DNA of 64,000 nt from Hirudinaria manillensis (lineage: Eukaryota; Annelida; Clitellata; Hirudinida; Hirudinidae). Positions 11,600 through 26,595 of the stretch are shown here, piece after piece (position 1 is the stretch's first letter; every line of letters begins with the position of its first letter). Both the position numbers and the translations under genes were made by a program. The stretch lies in assembly GCA_034509925.1 (NCBI GenBank), contig CM067529.1, forward strand, positions 1,914,001-1,978,000, in the 5' to 3' direction. The notes under the pieces were generated by a model. It saw nothing but the letters and a program-made list of their open reading frames with translations. It was not told the DNA's origin and ran no database searches.

Positions 11600-14500
11600 T
11601 TACTTTTGCTTTTCTTCCATATACAAAACATTAATGGCAAAATAAATTTGTTCCTCTGCAACCTACAATCCCAACATATCAATTCAATGATAAAACAATT
11701 CAAATAACATTCTGAGACATTATAAATGACTTTATATTTCTACTTTTAAACAGATATTATCCTACCTCACTCAGGTATTCGCCTTTCATAAGCTTAATAA
11801 GATCTTCCATCAGATAATCCAATCGGTTTGGCAGAAACAAGAATGGGCTGTTAAGAACAATATGTTTAAAAAGTTTGATTATTTAAACGTGGAAATTTAA
11901 AACATTAAAAATCTAACCAATGTTTCATGGTGGTCTCAATCCACCAAGGAATGTCTCCTCGTTTTGATGAGTCATTAAAAATGTTATGCAAATAATTTAT
12001 GATTGGAGATGAATAACATTCTCTAAATGTCTTACTGTCGTAACAAAAATATGTTCCTTCAGACTGTAAAATATAATTTTAAAAATAATGTGAAGAAACA
12101 CAAAATAAATTAATTTTTAGTGTTCTTAAAGATATTGCTCCAAATAAATTAATAAAAAACCTTAACTAATTCTTCGCTCATGCAACATGCAGTATGAATG
12201 ATATTCAAAACATGAAGTCTCTTCATAAAGTTGTCATAAAACAGAAATTTCTCGATCGTATAGTCGGGTTCGTCTGCTGCTTGTTTATCATAATCACGGA
12301 AGTTTGCATCATTTAATTTCTCACTTATCAATTGCCTAATTTTAGGTCTCCAAATCTCCTCCTGGTTTGGATTTTTCAGCAGATATGGTTCTATCACATA
12401 AGTGTTATGTCTTTCTATGTCTCTTAAATGTTCTCTTGTATATTCGTTATTCTATACAAAGTTAAATAGTTAATTTCATAAAATTTATCGTAATTAATTG
12501 CAATTCAACTCACCGTCATTGACCATGCTAAATATCTTTGAAATGATGGAATAAACCTGTAGCATTGTCGAAGAAACGACTTCGTTGGAATTCCATCATC
12601 AATAACATCATCATCATCTGGTTCAGACTTGATAAATAAATTTTATAATTGTTACATAATTCTCTAATTATTATTCTAACTAATTCATAAGGTATGTATG
12701 TTGGTGATATTACCTTTATGATACCAATAAGAAAATTCTTTAAACGTTCAACTTTTTGCTCTTCATCTTGTGCAGACATAAAATATTCATACAAGTCGTT
12801 CTCGTGATAAGACATTATTAGAGGAGACATGGTATTTTTAAACAAACATATTTGTTTAGCACTGGAGCAACCCTAAAGCCGGAAATATTTGCAAATTTCG
12901 TAAATTAATTTTATGTGAACGAATATTACAATATAGTATGATTAGGCTTGGTCTTAGGGGCAGTCCTTAAAGCACCTCACGCTATTTTAAACCATTTCAA
13001 TTCCCTTCCCCCATATCACACTCTAAAATAAATCTCACTCCCTCAAATACCAAACTTCCAAACTAACAATTTCGCAACCGATTAAAGCAAAATCTAAATC
13101 ATTGCAGTCATAACACGTCAAAGGAAAAGTTAGTTTCTAATTCGTTTGCATAACTTCATATACAGGTTTATCAGCAGTCCCCCGTCACAATTTTAGTCAC
13201 CCTTAATTTATGGACTCCCCTTAAGATTGTTTTTAAGTGCAAAAATATTCAAACCTTTTTCATTGCATCGATGTAATCCGAATCGAATTTCCATAATTTC
13301 AATTCTTTCATGTCAAACATTTGGAACAATTCAGTAGCTGTTTGAATTATGAAATGAATGAAAATTGAAAAGATTAAAAGTTAATTTAATGAACCTACCT
13401 TGCTTAGACAACCAACAAGAAATCCTTTTCTTATCGGCATGTCTGCCATTAGGAATCTTTCTTAAATTTATCAGCCATAGAATTGTTCTACATGCTACAA
13501 ATGTATTTTTCATTTTTTATTTATTCAGAAATATGTATTTCAAAACCGTCTCATTAAATTTAATATTTCAATGCATTTCATCATTAAATATATCGCATAT
13601 TTTAAACATCAAAATAAATAATAAAATTATTATTTACCACATGTAATAATTTATTATCAGCTAACATTATTGTTTATATCATCAAAAATAATTTAACAAA
13701 CCATCGAAACTTAGGCTCGTAAGCATGGGTTCTTTCATTCTTTTAAATGCAACTTTTAAAATTTTCAACGCAGTAACCAATTTTGAGTCAACTCGTGATC
13801 TTACCATTCTTAGTGATAATCTAAATACGGTTAAATTAATATTAATTATAAATTTAGACTTCTTGCTTTGTTTTTACTAACCCCGAATTCATAAGGCATA
13901 CGTCTGTCATAGGTGCGTCGTCCGGCAGATACTGTAGCAACTTAAGATATGTACTGTCAAAGCGCCGATTGTCGCGAGGTGTCCATGGATTCATTACCTG
14001 AGTATTGATATTAATGCTTATCGTGTTATATTGCAAGATTGGTAGGTTTGGTTATTATTTATTTTAAATTCTATTTCAAACGATAATATTGGTTATTTAC
14101 CTTGTGATTGTAAATAATTTGATATGCTTCAAAACAATTCCTACTTATGTTTCTGCTCTCATCTTCTGAATATTTTTCTGTTTCAAAAATGAATCGTCAT
14201 AAAAATTAGAATTTAAGTGTAATGGAAACAACTGCCGATATTCCGCTGGAGTAAGCCATGTCCGGTTCCGCACATCAAGTGGCAGCTAAGATGCTAATTT
14301 GATTATGTTCACGTTCAGAAAATAATCGTAAAAATTTGTTGTAAAATAGTTATAACTAATCATTATAAATTAAAATGAAAGAAGAACCAAAAGAAATGCG
14401 TATTATGCCAATATTGATGTGCATTCCTTAGTGTCGTACGCTGGACGGAGTTAAGTTTCATTAATAAACAGGGATTATTCTACCGGAATAACCCCATTAC

Positions 14501-15207
14501 AACTAACTTGACGAATTTGCTTCCTGATTGTCATCCTTTCTGTACAATAGGTCATCAATTTCAAACAACGATTGATCTTTAACATCAGGTAGCGCGGAGC
14601 TGGAATAATAATAATAACGTGATTTTACTGTGTAATTAAAGAATGTTGAAAGTTACGAAATGGGCATTAATGTACCTCAGCATCGTAACGACTTCTTCAA
14701 ATTTTTGTAAACTAGTTTCAGTGAGCTAAAAGGAATTTGTTAATAATATCAGTGTCTGCAAAAAGAAACAGACTATCAAAAGTTACCATCTTGTTGTCCT
14801 GAATCTCACTCCTCAATTCTGTAAAAGTCTTCGCCACTTCAGAAATAGAATTGAAAATTACTTTAACATCATGTTTTGTTGTTTTTTTTGGCTAAATAAT
14901 TTTCTAAATTTATATTATAAATAAACATTTACCACTTAAAATCCCATCTTCACCTTTGTCAGACATGTTATTAGACACTGGAATATACGACAAGATATTA
15001 TTCATCAGTACCAACTCTTAATTTAATTCAAAACAATAAATGATGCTCTATTTTGTTTGACTTTCATAATAATTATAAGTTTACAAGATCCGAGTAACAT
15101 CATCAAATAATTGCAAAAAACCAACTCAATTACATGCGATAAGTGCGTATACTTTTACGATCAAAAACGTCCTGTTGCTGTTTGAATCTCTCATTCGCAA
15201 TCGTGCA
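11600..15207 (-). CDS. Repeated unknown gene, copy R3
   Basis: Third copy, almost identical to R1 in its coding exons (same conserved 97-residue exon, same D-rich exon, same terminal exon). Stop at 11600-11602; the first exon begins at 15207. R3 is the only left-array copy that also has the upstream exon at 16438-16563, so it is the best left-array candidate for a complete transcription unit. The AATAAA-type signal after the stop, conserved across copies (reverse strand, near 11545), supports a real 3' end. Function unknown. Confidence 0.7.
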
Positions 15208-16437
15208 CTGAAAATAATAAAAGATACTAGGAATAAGGTTAAAATATTTTCAAAAATATAGGGAAGTTAAAATAAAAATAAAAATAAAAATGCTATATGA
15301 AAAAAAATATTACGAGTGCATTAATAATTAATTGAGGTGGGTCTGGTATGGATAACCGTTTCTAAACTCTAATAGTGATTTGGCCGATCAGATCGATTAA
15401 CGGGAACCGGTTGGATCACTCAGACAGCCACTAGGCGGTATCAGAAAATAGTTCCGAGAGGTCTAGGGACCAAGGAGAGGTACCTTGTAATAGGGCGGCA
15501 CTTTTCGATTAATAACCACAATGTAAAGTTTGATCTTTGATTGCACTCCTATAAAAATAAATATAAAGGATTTCTTGAATTTTGAAATTCATGCTGTCAT
15601 CGGGATATCAACGAGAATGGGTCTGAAATAGATCGTAAGTGGAGAAAAACGAATATCATCCTTTTTCTCAAAAGTCAGCTTTTGAAATGAGCTCCTGCTT
15701 TTTGTCACCAAACCATTGGGAACCTTTAGTTCTATTTAATTTCTTACACAGAATTTGAGGAAATGCATATTTTGCTGAACCTTCCTCCCTGCTTGTTCGT
15801 GACAGTCTATATTTACTCAGCCAAAACAACCCGGGTGGCCGCCCCGGACCTTGAGGGCACAGCATCGGTTTTGTCCCGACGGGGGGAGCATGAAACATAT
15901 GCGACCTGCCCTCTAATCCGTGAATGATCTTAGAAAGACAGGCGTAACTCCGCCTATTCGCTTTAGCCGTTAATTCGTGAAAACTCACACCAAATAGCCC
16001 CCAAGATTATTTAGTGAGCATATTCAAGTTAAATAACATCGTCTGAACCATCGACTAATTTAGCGCGAAAACTAAATAACGTCAATTGTTTATCTGCCAA
16101 GACAGGAAATACGCCTTTAGCCCTTGCAGGGCCCCCGGTCTATATTTCTCGAAAGGCTCTATCATGCCCCAGGGCAAACGTTTTTTATGGACGAACCCCA
16201 ATCAAATAATATAACTGTTCTCTCTATAACTCTGAACTGTAGGATGAATACTGCAGTTGTATAAATATATATATTTTATTACAGGACCAAAATAACATTT
16301 ATTTACTGCTTGTTTGTATTTCTCAGCGCAAACATCGCAGTCCCGGCTACTTCTCAATACAGCCATGTAAATGTGTCACAGGTGTTGCATTTGGAATTTC
16401 AAATCTTTAATATTCAAGCAGTGGGGAGTGTAATTAC

Positions 16438-16563
16438 TTTTAGTAAAAAATCAAGCAAATTCCCTGCAGGAAGCACAGCATTCTTCTTTATAATATTTAC
16501 AGAAATTTGACGCAGATTGGCGATAGAATCCGCATATGCTGATCTTGTCTCCATACTCACATC
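16438..16563 (-). CDS. Upstream small-ORF exon, R3 copy
   Basis: Exon between a TTTCAG acceptor (16564-16569) and a GTAATT donor (432-437 of the 16 kb segment). An ATG at 16554-16552 opens a 39-codon frame (METRSAYADSIANLRQISV... LLDFLLK) ending in phase 0. Splicing it to the exon that starts at 15207 continues the frame as CTIANERFKQQQDVFDRKS and stops at 15130, giving a 64-residue helical, hydrophilic protein. The same two exons exist in the right array (58169-58285 and 59543-59620). I recognise no family. The alternative is that this is 5' leader sequence of the larger downstream gene. Confidence 0.45.
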
Positions 16564-16758
16564 CTGAAATTTGTTTTTATTTCTTTGTTTATATTTTTAT
16601 TAATATTATAAAAAATAATTTAATTCAAATTTAATATTATAGTCCATTTTTATAAAAATAATTACGTAATTAAGATTGAAATTAGTGTAATTGCCTGCAA
16701 CATCTTAGAACGTGTTTTTATTCAAGTAAAAATTCCAAGTTTAAATTTTAGCCCAAAT

Positions 16759-17049
16759 CAATTTATAAATAGTATTATATAACTTATTAAGATTGAATTC
16801 AGAAATTAATTATGTTGCATACACGACTAAAGAACTGATGTAATTTTTTTGAAAAATTGTCTTAAAATGAAAGGAAATCATTAAAAAAAAAGATAGAAGG
16901 TTCATAAAGTTTAGCATTGTAAACATGTATGCAAATGTAGACAATTGAAATAAACTATATGAACATGTGAGCGACTAATAGATTTAGTTGTAAGATCTTA
17001 CAAGTCACGACTTGCGAGTACAGCAAAGATATTGTAACTAATTTTCAAT
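16759..17049. other. AT-rich spacer between array and single-copy block
   Basis: Homology to the repeat unit stops near 16758. The following ~290 bp is AT-rich and shows no gene, repeat or recognisable site. It marks the inner edge of the left array. Confidence 0.6.
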
Positions 17050-18958
17050 CTAACCTTCGATATTTGTGGATTGAAGTTTAGCACACGAAAGACAGCACTT
17101 AACCTTGTTGACGTGGTTATAGCATTTGTTCACATTCAAAGTCTTGCATTGAGGTCCTGAATCAATGCATTGGCCAACTTGAAAGGATATGGTTGTGGTT
17201 GATACGAGCTGACTCAGTAAGCTAGAGGACTTTGGTGCTGGGTTGGATTCGTTATTTGAGGAAAGCGATTGAACGAGCACACTAAATTCTCGACCTGCTT
17301 GAGTTCCATTAGAAAACATGGCCACAGTTTGTGGCAATACTGTCGCAGAAGCATTTAGTCCAGCTTCCTGCGTCCGCAAAATTGGAATGGTATCTGCTTT
17401 GCTAAGAGATGAATTTATGACTGGAGAAAACGAAAAGTATTGCTTGGTCTGCCCGAGATCTATGATTGTAAAAGTACTTTGATTACTCGCCAAATTTGGT
17501 AAAATTGTACTGATTCCACTGAAAGTTGGAAAGCCTTGATTAGTTTCCTTTGGGTTTCTCGTATTAGAATTGTTTTTCAGACTTTCAACAGTTCTAAAAT
17601 TTTGACTGCTAACAGCTCCGCTGGAATTCGCATTCGGCAAGGAAGTATGGAAATCTTGATTGGTTTGATTGAAGTTTCCTGCAGTAGCATCACTTTTTTC
17701 AATGGTAGTCATCTTGATTGTTGAGGAAACGATTTCATTGTGAGAACCAGGAAATGAATTGTTACTCTGAATACTTTCCATTTCCACTGTTCCATTTGCC
17801 AAGGGAGGGCCACTTGAAACGTTAAGAAGAGTAATTTCCAAATTTGTTGTCGCTTGAACAGTTCCATCGTTCATTTGGTAACTTTGAGTATTTGGCTGGT
17901 CATTTACCGAAGATACTTGTAAAAGTGGATTATCAGATGTCTCAGGAACTTTAGTAAAATTGTCAACTGGTGCGCAAATCGGCAGATTAAATACTTGTTG
18001 CACCCAGAAGATAGTGAACGATTTCACAATTGTGTAACTGGAAAAATTAGTTATTTGGTCGTCTTTTGAACCCAATTGAAAAATTGAATATTTGCATTTA
18101 ATAAATGTTTTGCATAGCGTGGATCTTTACTTACGTGAAATCCACACTTTCACCGGGAAAAACAGCGGGTGCTGTCCATCCGAATTCTTTGTATTGTTTC
18201 ATTTCTGCATTTAAATGTGTTATGGTGTCCTGTATCGATGACAAATAAACATTTATTTAAATATTGTTAGCAATTAACAAGGGCATTGACGTTCAACAAT
18301 AGCTTAATTTACTTCTACACGAAGTCTCAAAACCCACCGAATCGGTACCAAAGCAATTGAGAAATTTCAAATCTTTGTTGCCGTTCAAGTCAAACGAGCC
18401 TACACTCTGTGGCTTTGCATCTCCCCTCAAGCGGGCTTGAACCATCAATCCTTTGAACATGTCACCGAGTGGATCTCGTAGGAACACTTAAATTTATGCT
18501 TTTACACTGTACTTCACCGCTATAATTACTTACTTTTACTTAAAAATCCTATTACGTACAACATGCGCATTTATATTGCGCACGAACTCTATAATCTTTC
18601 CATGCGATTAAAGTTGATTCATTATCAACAATTTAGAATACATATGTCGTTGAACAATAATAAGATTTAGTTCGCAAATTTTTAGCTCTTGTTTAAAACG
18701 ATTTTATGTATTTAGATAAAACTAAATAATCGTGTATTCAAACTATGTCAACTCACACAAAATTCGTTGTCCGGGTTGAAAGCAAGGCACGGTTGCAGTG
18801 ATTATAAAAGGACAAGGAGTCCTAGTTGGTGGGGCGCCATTATGGAACGGGTTCATCTCAGTACATGCCGAAGATGGAGCTCCATCAGGCCTGTTAGAAA
18901 CAGGCCGAGAAATTATCAACAAGCACACGACTTGTAGAATCAAGAACGAAGACTTCAT
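17050..18958 (-). CDS. Secreted reeler-domain protein with C-terminal PLAC-like Cys motif
   Basis: Four exons in consistent phase: 18958-18757, 18486-18338, 18229-18135 and 18037-17050, total 1434 nt, 477 residues. The chosen ATG (18958) gives a signal peptide (MKSSFLILQVVCLLIIS); an in-frame ATG 15 codons upstream would bury it. Residues ~20-155 form a reeler domain: GAPSSACTEMNPFHNGAPP, then FKGLMVQAR, SVGSFDLNG, LNCFGTDS, ITHLNAEMK and FGWTAPAVFPGESVDF. A ~290-residue Ser/Thr/Asn/Gln-rich linker with many N-x-S/T sites follows, then a six-cysteine tail (C-x5-C-x6-C-x8-CC-x2-C) like a PLAC domain. The reeler family includes reelin's N-terminus, ferric-chelate-reductase-like proteins and insect immune-induced proteins. 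No membrane or DOMON segment is visible, so this is likely an extracellular or matrix protein. The exact role is unknown. Confidence 0.85.
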
Positions 18959-20665
18959 TTTCTGATTGGAAAGGGTTCCAACCGCTTTACCAATGATTAT
19001 CAAAGTTAGTAGAATTAAAATTTATTATGCAACTTAAATTCTCTCGGAAAATATTTTGGAGGCAAATGAACTCTAACAAAATTATCGAAAAAATCTCTTG
19101 CCGATGGAACTTTTAAATACTCCTGCAAAGAAGAGAACAATTCAAATTCAAGCAAGGAGGCTTGCCAGCGAGCTTTTGTTCATATTTTTGCGGTGCCTGT
19201 CGTATTCAGGACATTCATCACAGTATAAATAAATAATGTGTTCATAAATATTCGTAAAAAAATGGGTGCCTGACACCAAAAGTGGTCACACCAGAAAACA
19301 GATCTATAAAAACTTTAAAAATCAATAACTAGCTGAAAAATTATGTTTTCAAAAAAATCGTGCGCTATCTGTCAAAATAATAATAACTTTATAATAAACT
19401 TAACTTAGTCCGTAGTTTGTTTATTTCTGACACACGACGTGCTGGAAAAGTTTGAACTATTCAAGACTAGTTAAATGAACAACTTAGCAAGTATTACAAA
19501 TCGTAATATTTTCTAATTAACCAAATTCTAATTCGTATTCAGTGATACTTCTCATAAAATAATGGATAGCCAGAAATACATCATCAATATGGTTAATTTA
19601 TGAAAAATAATCGCCGGTTATTCAAACCGTGACATGAATAACTGATGTCTTCTCGTACCAGCCTGTAAGGCTTGTCGTGCCAAGCAATTAAATGTCGAAG
19701 GAAATTTAAAAACAAAAATTTTATTTATTTAAACGAGGAGTACTTTTTAACATTTAAAAGTCTTTGGTGACTGGGTAAATGGTTTTTTAATAAGAAAGTT
19801 TAATAATCATTCTAAAAGGTGAAGGTGATTTTCCGAATTATTTATTTGGATATATTAAATCTTGACAACAAAAAGTTGTCATAGATTAATGAAATAGTTT
19901 TCAAATTTCATGTCCAAATAGCCAAAAATCACCCCGAAAGATTAAGATGATTTTAGCGATGCTGATGACATAGATTACGAAGCACATCTGCAAAAACTAC
20001 AGCATTCAAGGCCACGACGCTGATAGACAAGGCAGTTCATCTTCGTGACAGAAGTGAATCATAGAAGTGGAACAATTTTCTCGGAATATGAGGATCTGAA
20101 AACCCAGTTTCCGACCGATTTTAATAACTTTCAAATAACTGAGTGTCTATTAACATTGTAAGGCACATAAGTGGAGGAAACGTTGAATGTCAACCATTCT
20201 TGATTATACTTAATATTCAATATAAATATATACACACTTCTAAACTACTAAAATAATTGTTGGTTAAATCGTATTTCGATGCCTTTTGAGTTCTTAGGTG
20301 AGAATGTGTCTCCTAAATTAAGAATCTTATTGTGGCTAAAATATACTCGGACAATGGCAATACAGCCATTAGATGGAATTGCTGGTATTATAAAATTAAA
20401 AATTTGTGAGATTTGTGATAATTGTGCTGACGGCTATAGAGTTGGTGGTGGTGATGATGAGGAGGAGGAGGAGGAAGAAGAAGGTAGGGGACCGTTGATA
20501 ACGATAATTACTTCCCAAATTGTAACAGGATGCTGACTGTAACAGTTCTAGCTGTTTCTCTCAAATGATTTGTTTTCATTTCGTGCACAAGCCCGAGATA
20601 GTTTTGGTAGATTTTCATCGATTGTGAAATTCGTGCACTTAAAACACATTTTCCTGTTGAAAATA
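18959..20665. other. Intergenic region, no supported gene
   Basis: Divergent intergenic space between the reeler gene (-) and the PH-domain gene (+). It contains scattered stops in all frames. Near 20455-20490 there is a GAG/GAA-rich simple repeat that creates a spurious poly-Glu frame. No RNA gene was recognised. Confidence 0.6.
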
Positions 20666-23600
20666 ATGGATGAAGTTGTGTCACCTCATATCGGTAGGTT
20701 CACTTGGTCATATACTTTCGATTGATTAGAGTGATTGAAATCTTGATATCAATTTCAGACTCTCCTTCAAATACGACAGTAAGAAAACCATCTTTTAGAT
20801 CAGAAATAAAAATCCATATCCCGAAACCAGTCAACCACTCGAAGCAATTTTTCAGTCGAAACCCAGCCACAAAGCAGGAGTTAATTGCCAGCAGTGAACT
20901 GAGAATAAAGTGCCTTCCTCCAGACGGAAGACAAAACTCTTTCCTTTATTCAAACAGAACTAAGAATTCGAACAAGCTCTCTAAACATTTTCTAGATCAG
21001 GCCCCAGAAGGCCTGATCACTCCCAGTCCCGACCACAACCATCTTCCTACATCTACGCTCGTCAAAACATGCCCTGGCGAATATAAGCGGAGTTCCTCTG
21101 TGCACTCTGGATCTTTCCTCTATCCGAAGAGAGATCTGAAAAATCTGGAACTGAGTCCGCCTCCTGATACGAGTCAGGACGACATTTGCATTGGTAAAAG
21201 CAGTTCTCTCAAGCGCAACGATAACTTCAAAAGCACTGACCACTTGCTGGATGAGAAAAATGCGCAGCGAAAAAATGGATCCTTTACATCATCTGTGAGT
21301 TTGACAAGTTCTTTTTTGCGTAGATCTCAGCGGTGTAGTCCAGGGAAGGCGGGGGAATGAGTGGAAAATGTCAACATAACTTAATATGCAGTTTGGATGT
21401 AAAATTCTCAAAAAAAAAGGTAATCATATCTATATATTTAAATTTTGCCCCGTCCAAAAAACTCTGTGGTGCAGCCGTCTCGACCAATTTTACAATTCCG
21501 AGTGTACCTCTGATTTATTATGTTTTTTTTTTATTTTCTAATTGAGAAGGTTTGTTTATTTAAATACATTCAGAATATATAGTTTTGTTTTTGTTTTTTT
21601 TTTCAATTTCCACAGTTCAGCAATTTAAACCCACTTCAAACTTCTTTTAAATGGTGTTATTGAACATTCGTGAAAACAATTTGTACATCCCCAACTTCCA
21701 AGAAGTTATTTAGAAGGGAATTTATTATTTCATTTCGTCGTGCAACTATATTGAAGGGGTCTCGTTATGCCCCAAGGCTTTCAAGTGAAATTTATGGAAA
21801 GTTAGTTTAAAAAAAAACACTTTGAAGAATTTGTAGATATTATAAAGGAATCGAATGATGAGAATAGCATATTAATTGAGTGGCCATCTTTGATGGGAAA
21901 ATTTATGGCAAATTACGCGATTATCCTTAGAATGTAATTGGTGGAGGTGATAGCCATACTTTTCAAAATTGTGTATGTAGATTCATGATGTACGATTTCA
22001 ATACGAGTTGACTTCTCGAAACAAATGCGTTTTTCCCAAAATAAAGCAAAATATCCAGTGATACTCAGTAATTTAGCCAATACTTATATGCAGCTCTAAA
22101 TGTGTTTGTACTCGTTGACGTGTTTTGATCGATTTTTCTATAATATGTGGCCATAAATCTCCTGAAATTATTTTAAAATTATTAATATGTTACAGGAAAA
22201 ACGTCACAGCGTTTGCGCCATGGAATCTGAAGAGTGAGTTTCTTTGAATAAAACTCTTGCGTCCTTTTGGTATTATTTAAGGTTGACATTTGTAATGTAG
22301 TGGCCATAATATTATTAAGTCACGTGATAATATCCATTAATGTGTTTCATTATAATGTTATATTATGTTATCTATTACTGTATTAAAAGTGGTGCCAAGT
22401 AACGCTAGTAAAATAATTAGCGCAGAGGATGAGTCTCTCGAAAAGGCAAAAAGAAATAATTTGGACGGGATTCCTTTGAAGCCTGGGAGTTCCACTCTAT
22501 CAATTTCCAAGGTTGTTTAAGAATTAATTTTATTACAAATATTTAAGTAAATAATTATAAATAATCGATAAACAGCGATTTCAATTTCAGTCCAATTGGT
22601 TCGTCAAAAAATATGTCGAAAGGCAGGAAAGCAGACTCAGTAAGTGTCTTAATCAGAACGATATCAAATACCCTTTTTAATTGCTTAAGTGAAAGTTATT
22701 TTTCTCTGTTTACAGCAAGAAAAAGCGCCAGTTGCAGAGACCTCGGAGGTTGCGATTGCGAGGGATGGCTATGGAAGAAGCATCTGAAGTCCGGTCTGAA
22801 GACGACCAAATGGGTTTTGTGGTGGTGCGTTCTGGAGAAGAAGGAATTAAAATTTTTCAAGCAGAAGGAGGTCGGTAGGGGGGAAATTAATGTTAAATAA
22901 TAGATAATCATAGTGTTCGTAACGCCAACAGAATAGAATATAACAATAACAACATGAATTGCAGAGTAGGTCATGCGATGGTTCTATATATCTACCCGGC
23001 ATGAGGGTCGCTCCAGCTCCTGAACTTGACCTCAAAAAAGGGTAAAAATTTCAAAATTTCGAATGGGATGTTTTTTGGAATCATTCGGATTACCTTCCTT
23101 TTTAATTTTTTATTTGTTTTGCAGAGCTTTCAAAGTCTTCCACGCGGGATCAACGTTTGTTTTCCGGGCAGAAAAACATGAGGATATGGTGAAGTGAGTG
23201 TTTGTGAAAAGAACTCTAACCTCGAAGAAAAATTCGAGATTTCTTTCCAAATAACCTAAAACTACTAAAAAAGAGTGATAATGAAAAGTAATCATCACAT
23301 CTAGGATTTCATAAATTTCTCATTAAAATTTTAAAATGATTAAATTTTTGGAGGTGGATGAACAAGATGAGTCTGGCGACTCTGTCCAATTTCGAAGTTC
23401 CGTCGTCCAAAATGATCGCTGGTTTTCAGAACGACGATGAAAGTAAGAAAGAAACTAGATTTAATTAAAAATTTAAAAGACCCCAGATTTTTCAATAAAT
23501 TAGTAATTAATATTTTCAGTCGAATTCGGCACCCAGAGGTCATTTTCAAGCGAGAGTGAGGATAACTTGAGCTCCAACAGCTCTTCTCCATCTCTAATCG

Positions 23601-24482
23601 GAGAAAGTACGAATAACCATGAATTAAAAATTAAACAATACTTTAAAGTGCCGTCAGTTAGTATGTCGATGACGACAGTTTCACTGAAAAAAATTTTCTT
23701 TGTCCAGATTTCAATCGAATATCGAGAAGTTCTGACAATCTCCAGGCTGACAGAAAATCTCAAATAACCAAATATCAGCTCCGCAGCAAATTCATCAGCC
23801 TCAATAAATTGCTTAAGGTTATTCAATGCTCCGAATTGATTCTTTTCCTCGTGTTTTTTTATTCGCCTGTACCTCATTAACCTCAAATATTCCTTTTATA
23901 TAAATTAAAAGCAAGCCTACGATTTCACGCAGAAGTAATTTCGTCTGTATTTTTAATAGCGATGCCTTTTATGAATAGAGAGGTGTCTACTTTACTAGCG
24001 AATATTCAATGCCGTCCCACGTAATCCCATCATGCCACCACATCGAAATAACAAAAGCCAATTGAAACTTAACGACTACCATAATTGATTAACAGGAAAA
24101 AGAAGAGCAACTGTCCATACTTCAGAAGTTTCTGAGCAACCTTGCAATAACAGGTGAAGTTTTAAAGATGTTTATAGAGAGTGAATCAGCCTATTTCCTG
24201 AGAATGTCTGGCAAAAACTACAAGCTTCAAGGACATGGCTCAAAGCCAGATTTGTTGATCACTGTTCCCTCAACAAGTTAGCACGCAATACAAATTGCAT
24301 TCAACACTAATACTAATATATATTCAATACTATAGTAATTATTTAATTACTCTTTGGAGATTTCTGAACAAATGTTGAACATTAATATCACAAACTACTT
24401 TATAGATGAATATGAGGATGAGAGCGGCATTGAAACACAAAACAGTGATGTCCTAAAGATACCAGAAATAGACCCCACATAA
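20666..24482 (+). CDS. PH-domain protein, CNK/IPCEF1-like
   Basis: Fourteen exons in consistent phase: 20666-20693, 20759-21294, 22196-22233, 22400-22511, 22591-22639, 22716-22870, 22965-23041, 23125-23193, 23354-23442, 23520-23606, 23708-23817, 24096-24153, 24178-24276, 24406-24482; about 527 residues. Residues 1-250 are polar and probably disordered. At ~268-365 lies a PH domain: CDCEGWLWKK, GLKTTKWVLWWCVLEKKEL, FKVFHAG, TFVFRAEKHEDMVKWMNKM. This resembles the PH domains of CNK (connector enhancer of KSR) and IPCEF1, which bind phosphoinositides and cytohesin Arf exchange factors at membranes. A Ser-rich stretch and an E/K/L-rich helix follow. No SAM, CRIC or PDZ domain precedes the PH, unlike canonical CNK. 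The first two exons join in phase but are the least certain part, and the exon 4 acceptor could be 10 bp upstream. Confidence 0.75.
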
Positions 24483-24518
24483 TTTCCTAACAATTTATAA
24501 AAATTTGACTCAAGCATG

Positions 24519-26361
<1,843 letters not shown>

Positions 26362-26595
26362 ATCAACAGTTGGGGAAAATGTTTGTATTTAAATATCGCT
26401 AATGTAGATTTTTCAAACTCAAAATTCCAAAATTAATTAAAATAATTTAACTAGTTTAAAACCGACTTCTTCAATTATAATATTAAATTTATAATTTAAA
26501 GACCTCAAGAATCAACGCGTATAATCTCAGTTTGAGGTTGTTAATCTCGCTGCGCTCGTTTTGTCCTTCACGACTCTCCGGAGAAAAGATTAAAA
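26362..26595. promoter_or_regulatory. Shared COQ5/SOD2 divergent promoter region
   Basis: The 234 bp between the start codons of COQ5 (-) and SOD2 (+). It must hold both 5' leaders and the core promoters. The COQ5-proximal part is AT-rich, while 26515-26580 has several CG dinucleotides. No TATA box is obvious in a convincing position. Confidence 0.6.

Larger units (their letters stand above)
10945..16758 (-). repeat. Tandem unit R3, innermost left copy with longer flank
   Basis: Third copy of the unit. Unlike R1 and R2, its high-coordinate end does not stop at the tandem junction: from about 16395 it continues into sequence holding an extra exon (16438-16563) and then intronic or flanking sequence. 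This continues to match the right array (rc of about 63252-63420) until about 16758, where homology ends in single-copy DNA. R3 therefore preserves the ancestral upstream end of the unit. R1 and R2 look like truncated tandem derivatives. Confidence 0.9.

Noticed and set aside
15668-15988. 106-codon minus-strand frame in the GC-rich part of R3
   Set aside because: The frame is broken by a ~40-bp deletion in R1 and R2 and by frame changes in R5, so it is not conserved as protein.
1-16758. The tandem units as an LTR retrotransposon family
   Set aside because: The internal gene has many spliceosomal introns and no gag/pol similarity, and the flanking blocks lack TG/CA ends or target duplications that I can see.
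20279-20536. Frame with a Glu run upstream of the PH-domain gene
   Set aside because: It is created by a GAG/GAA simple repeat, with no splice or homology support.
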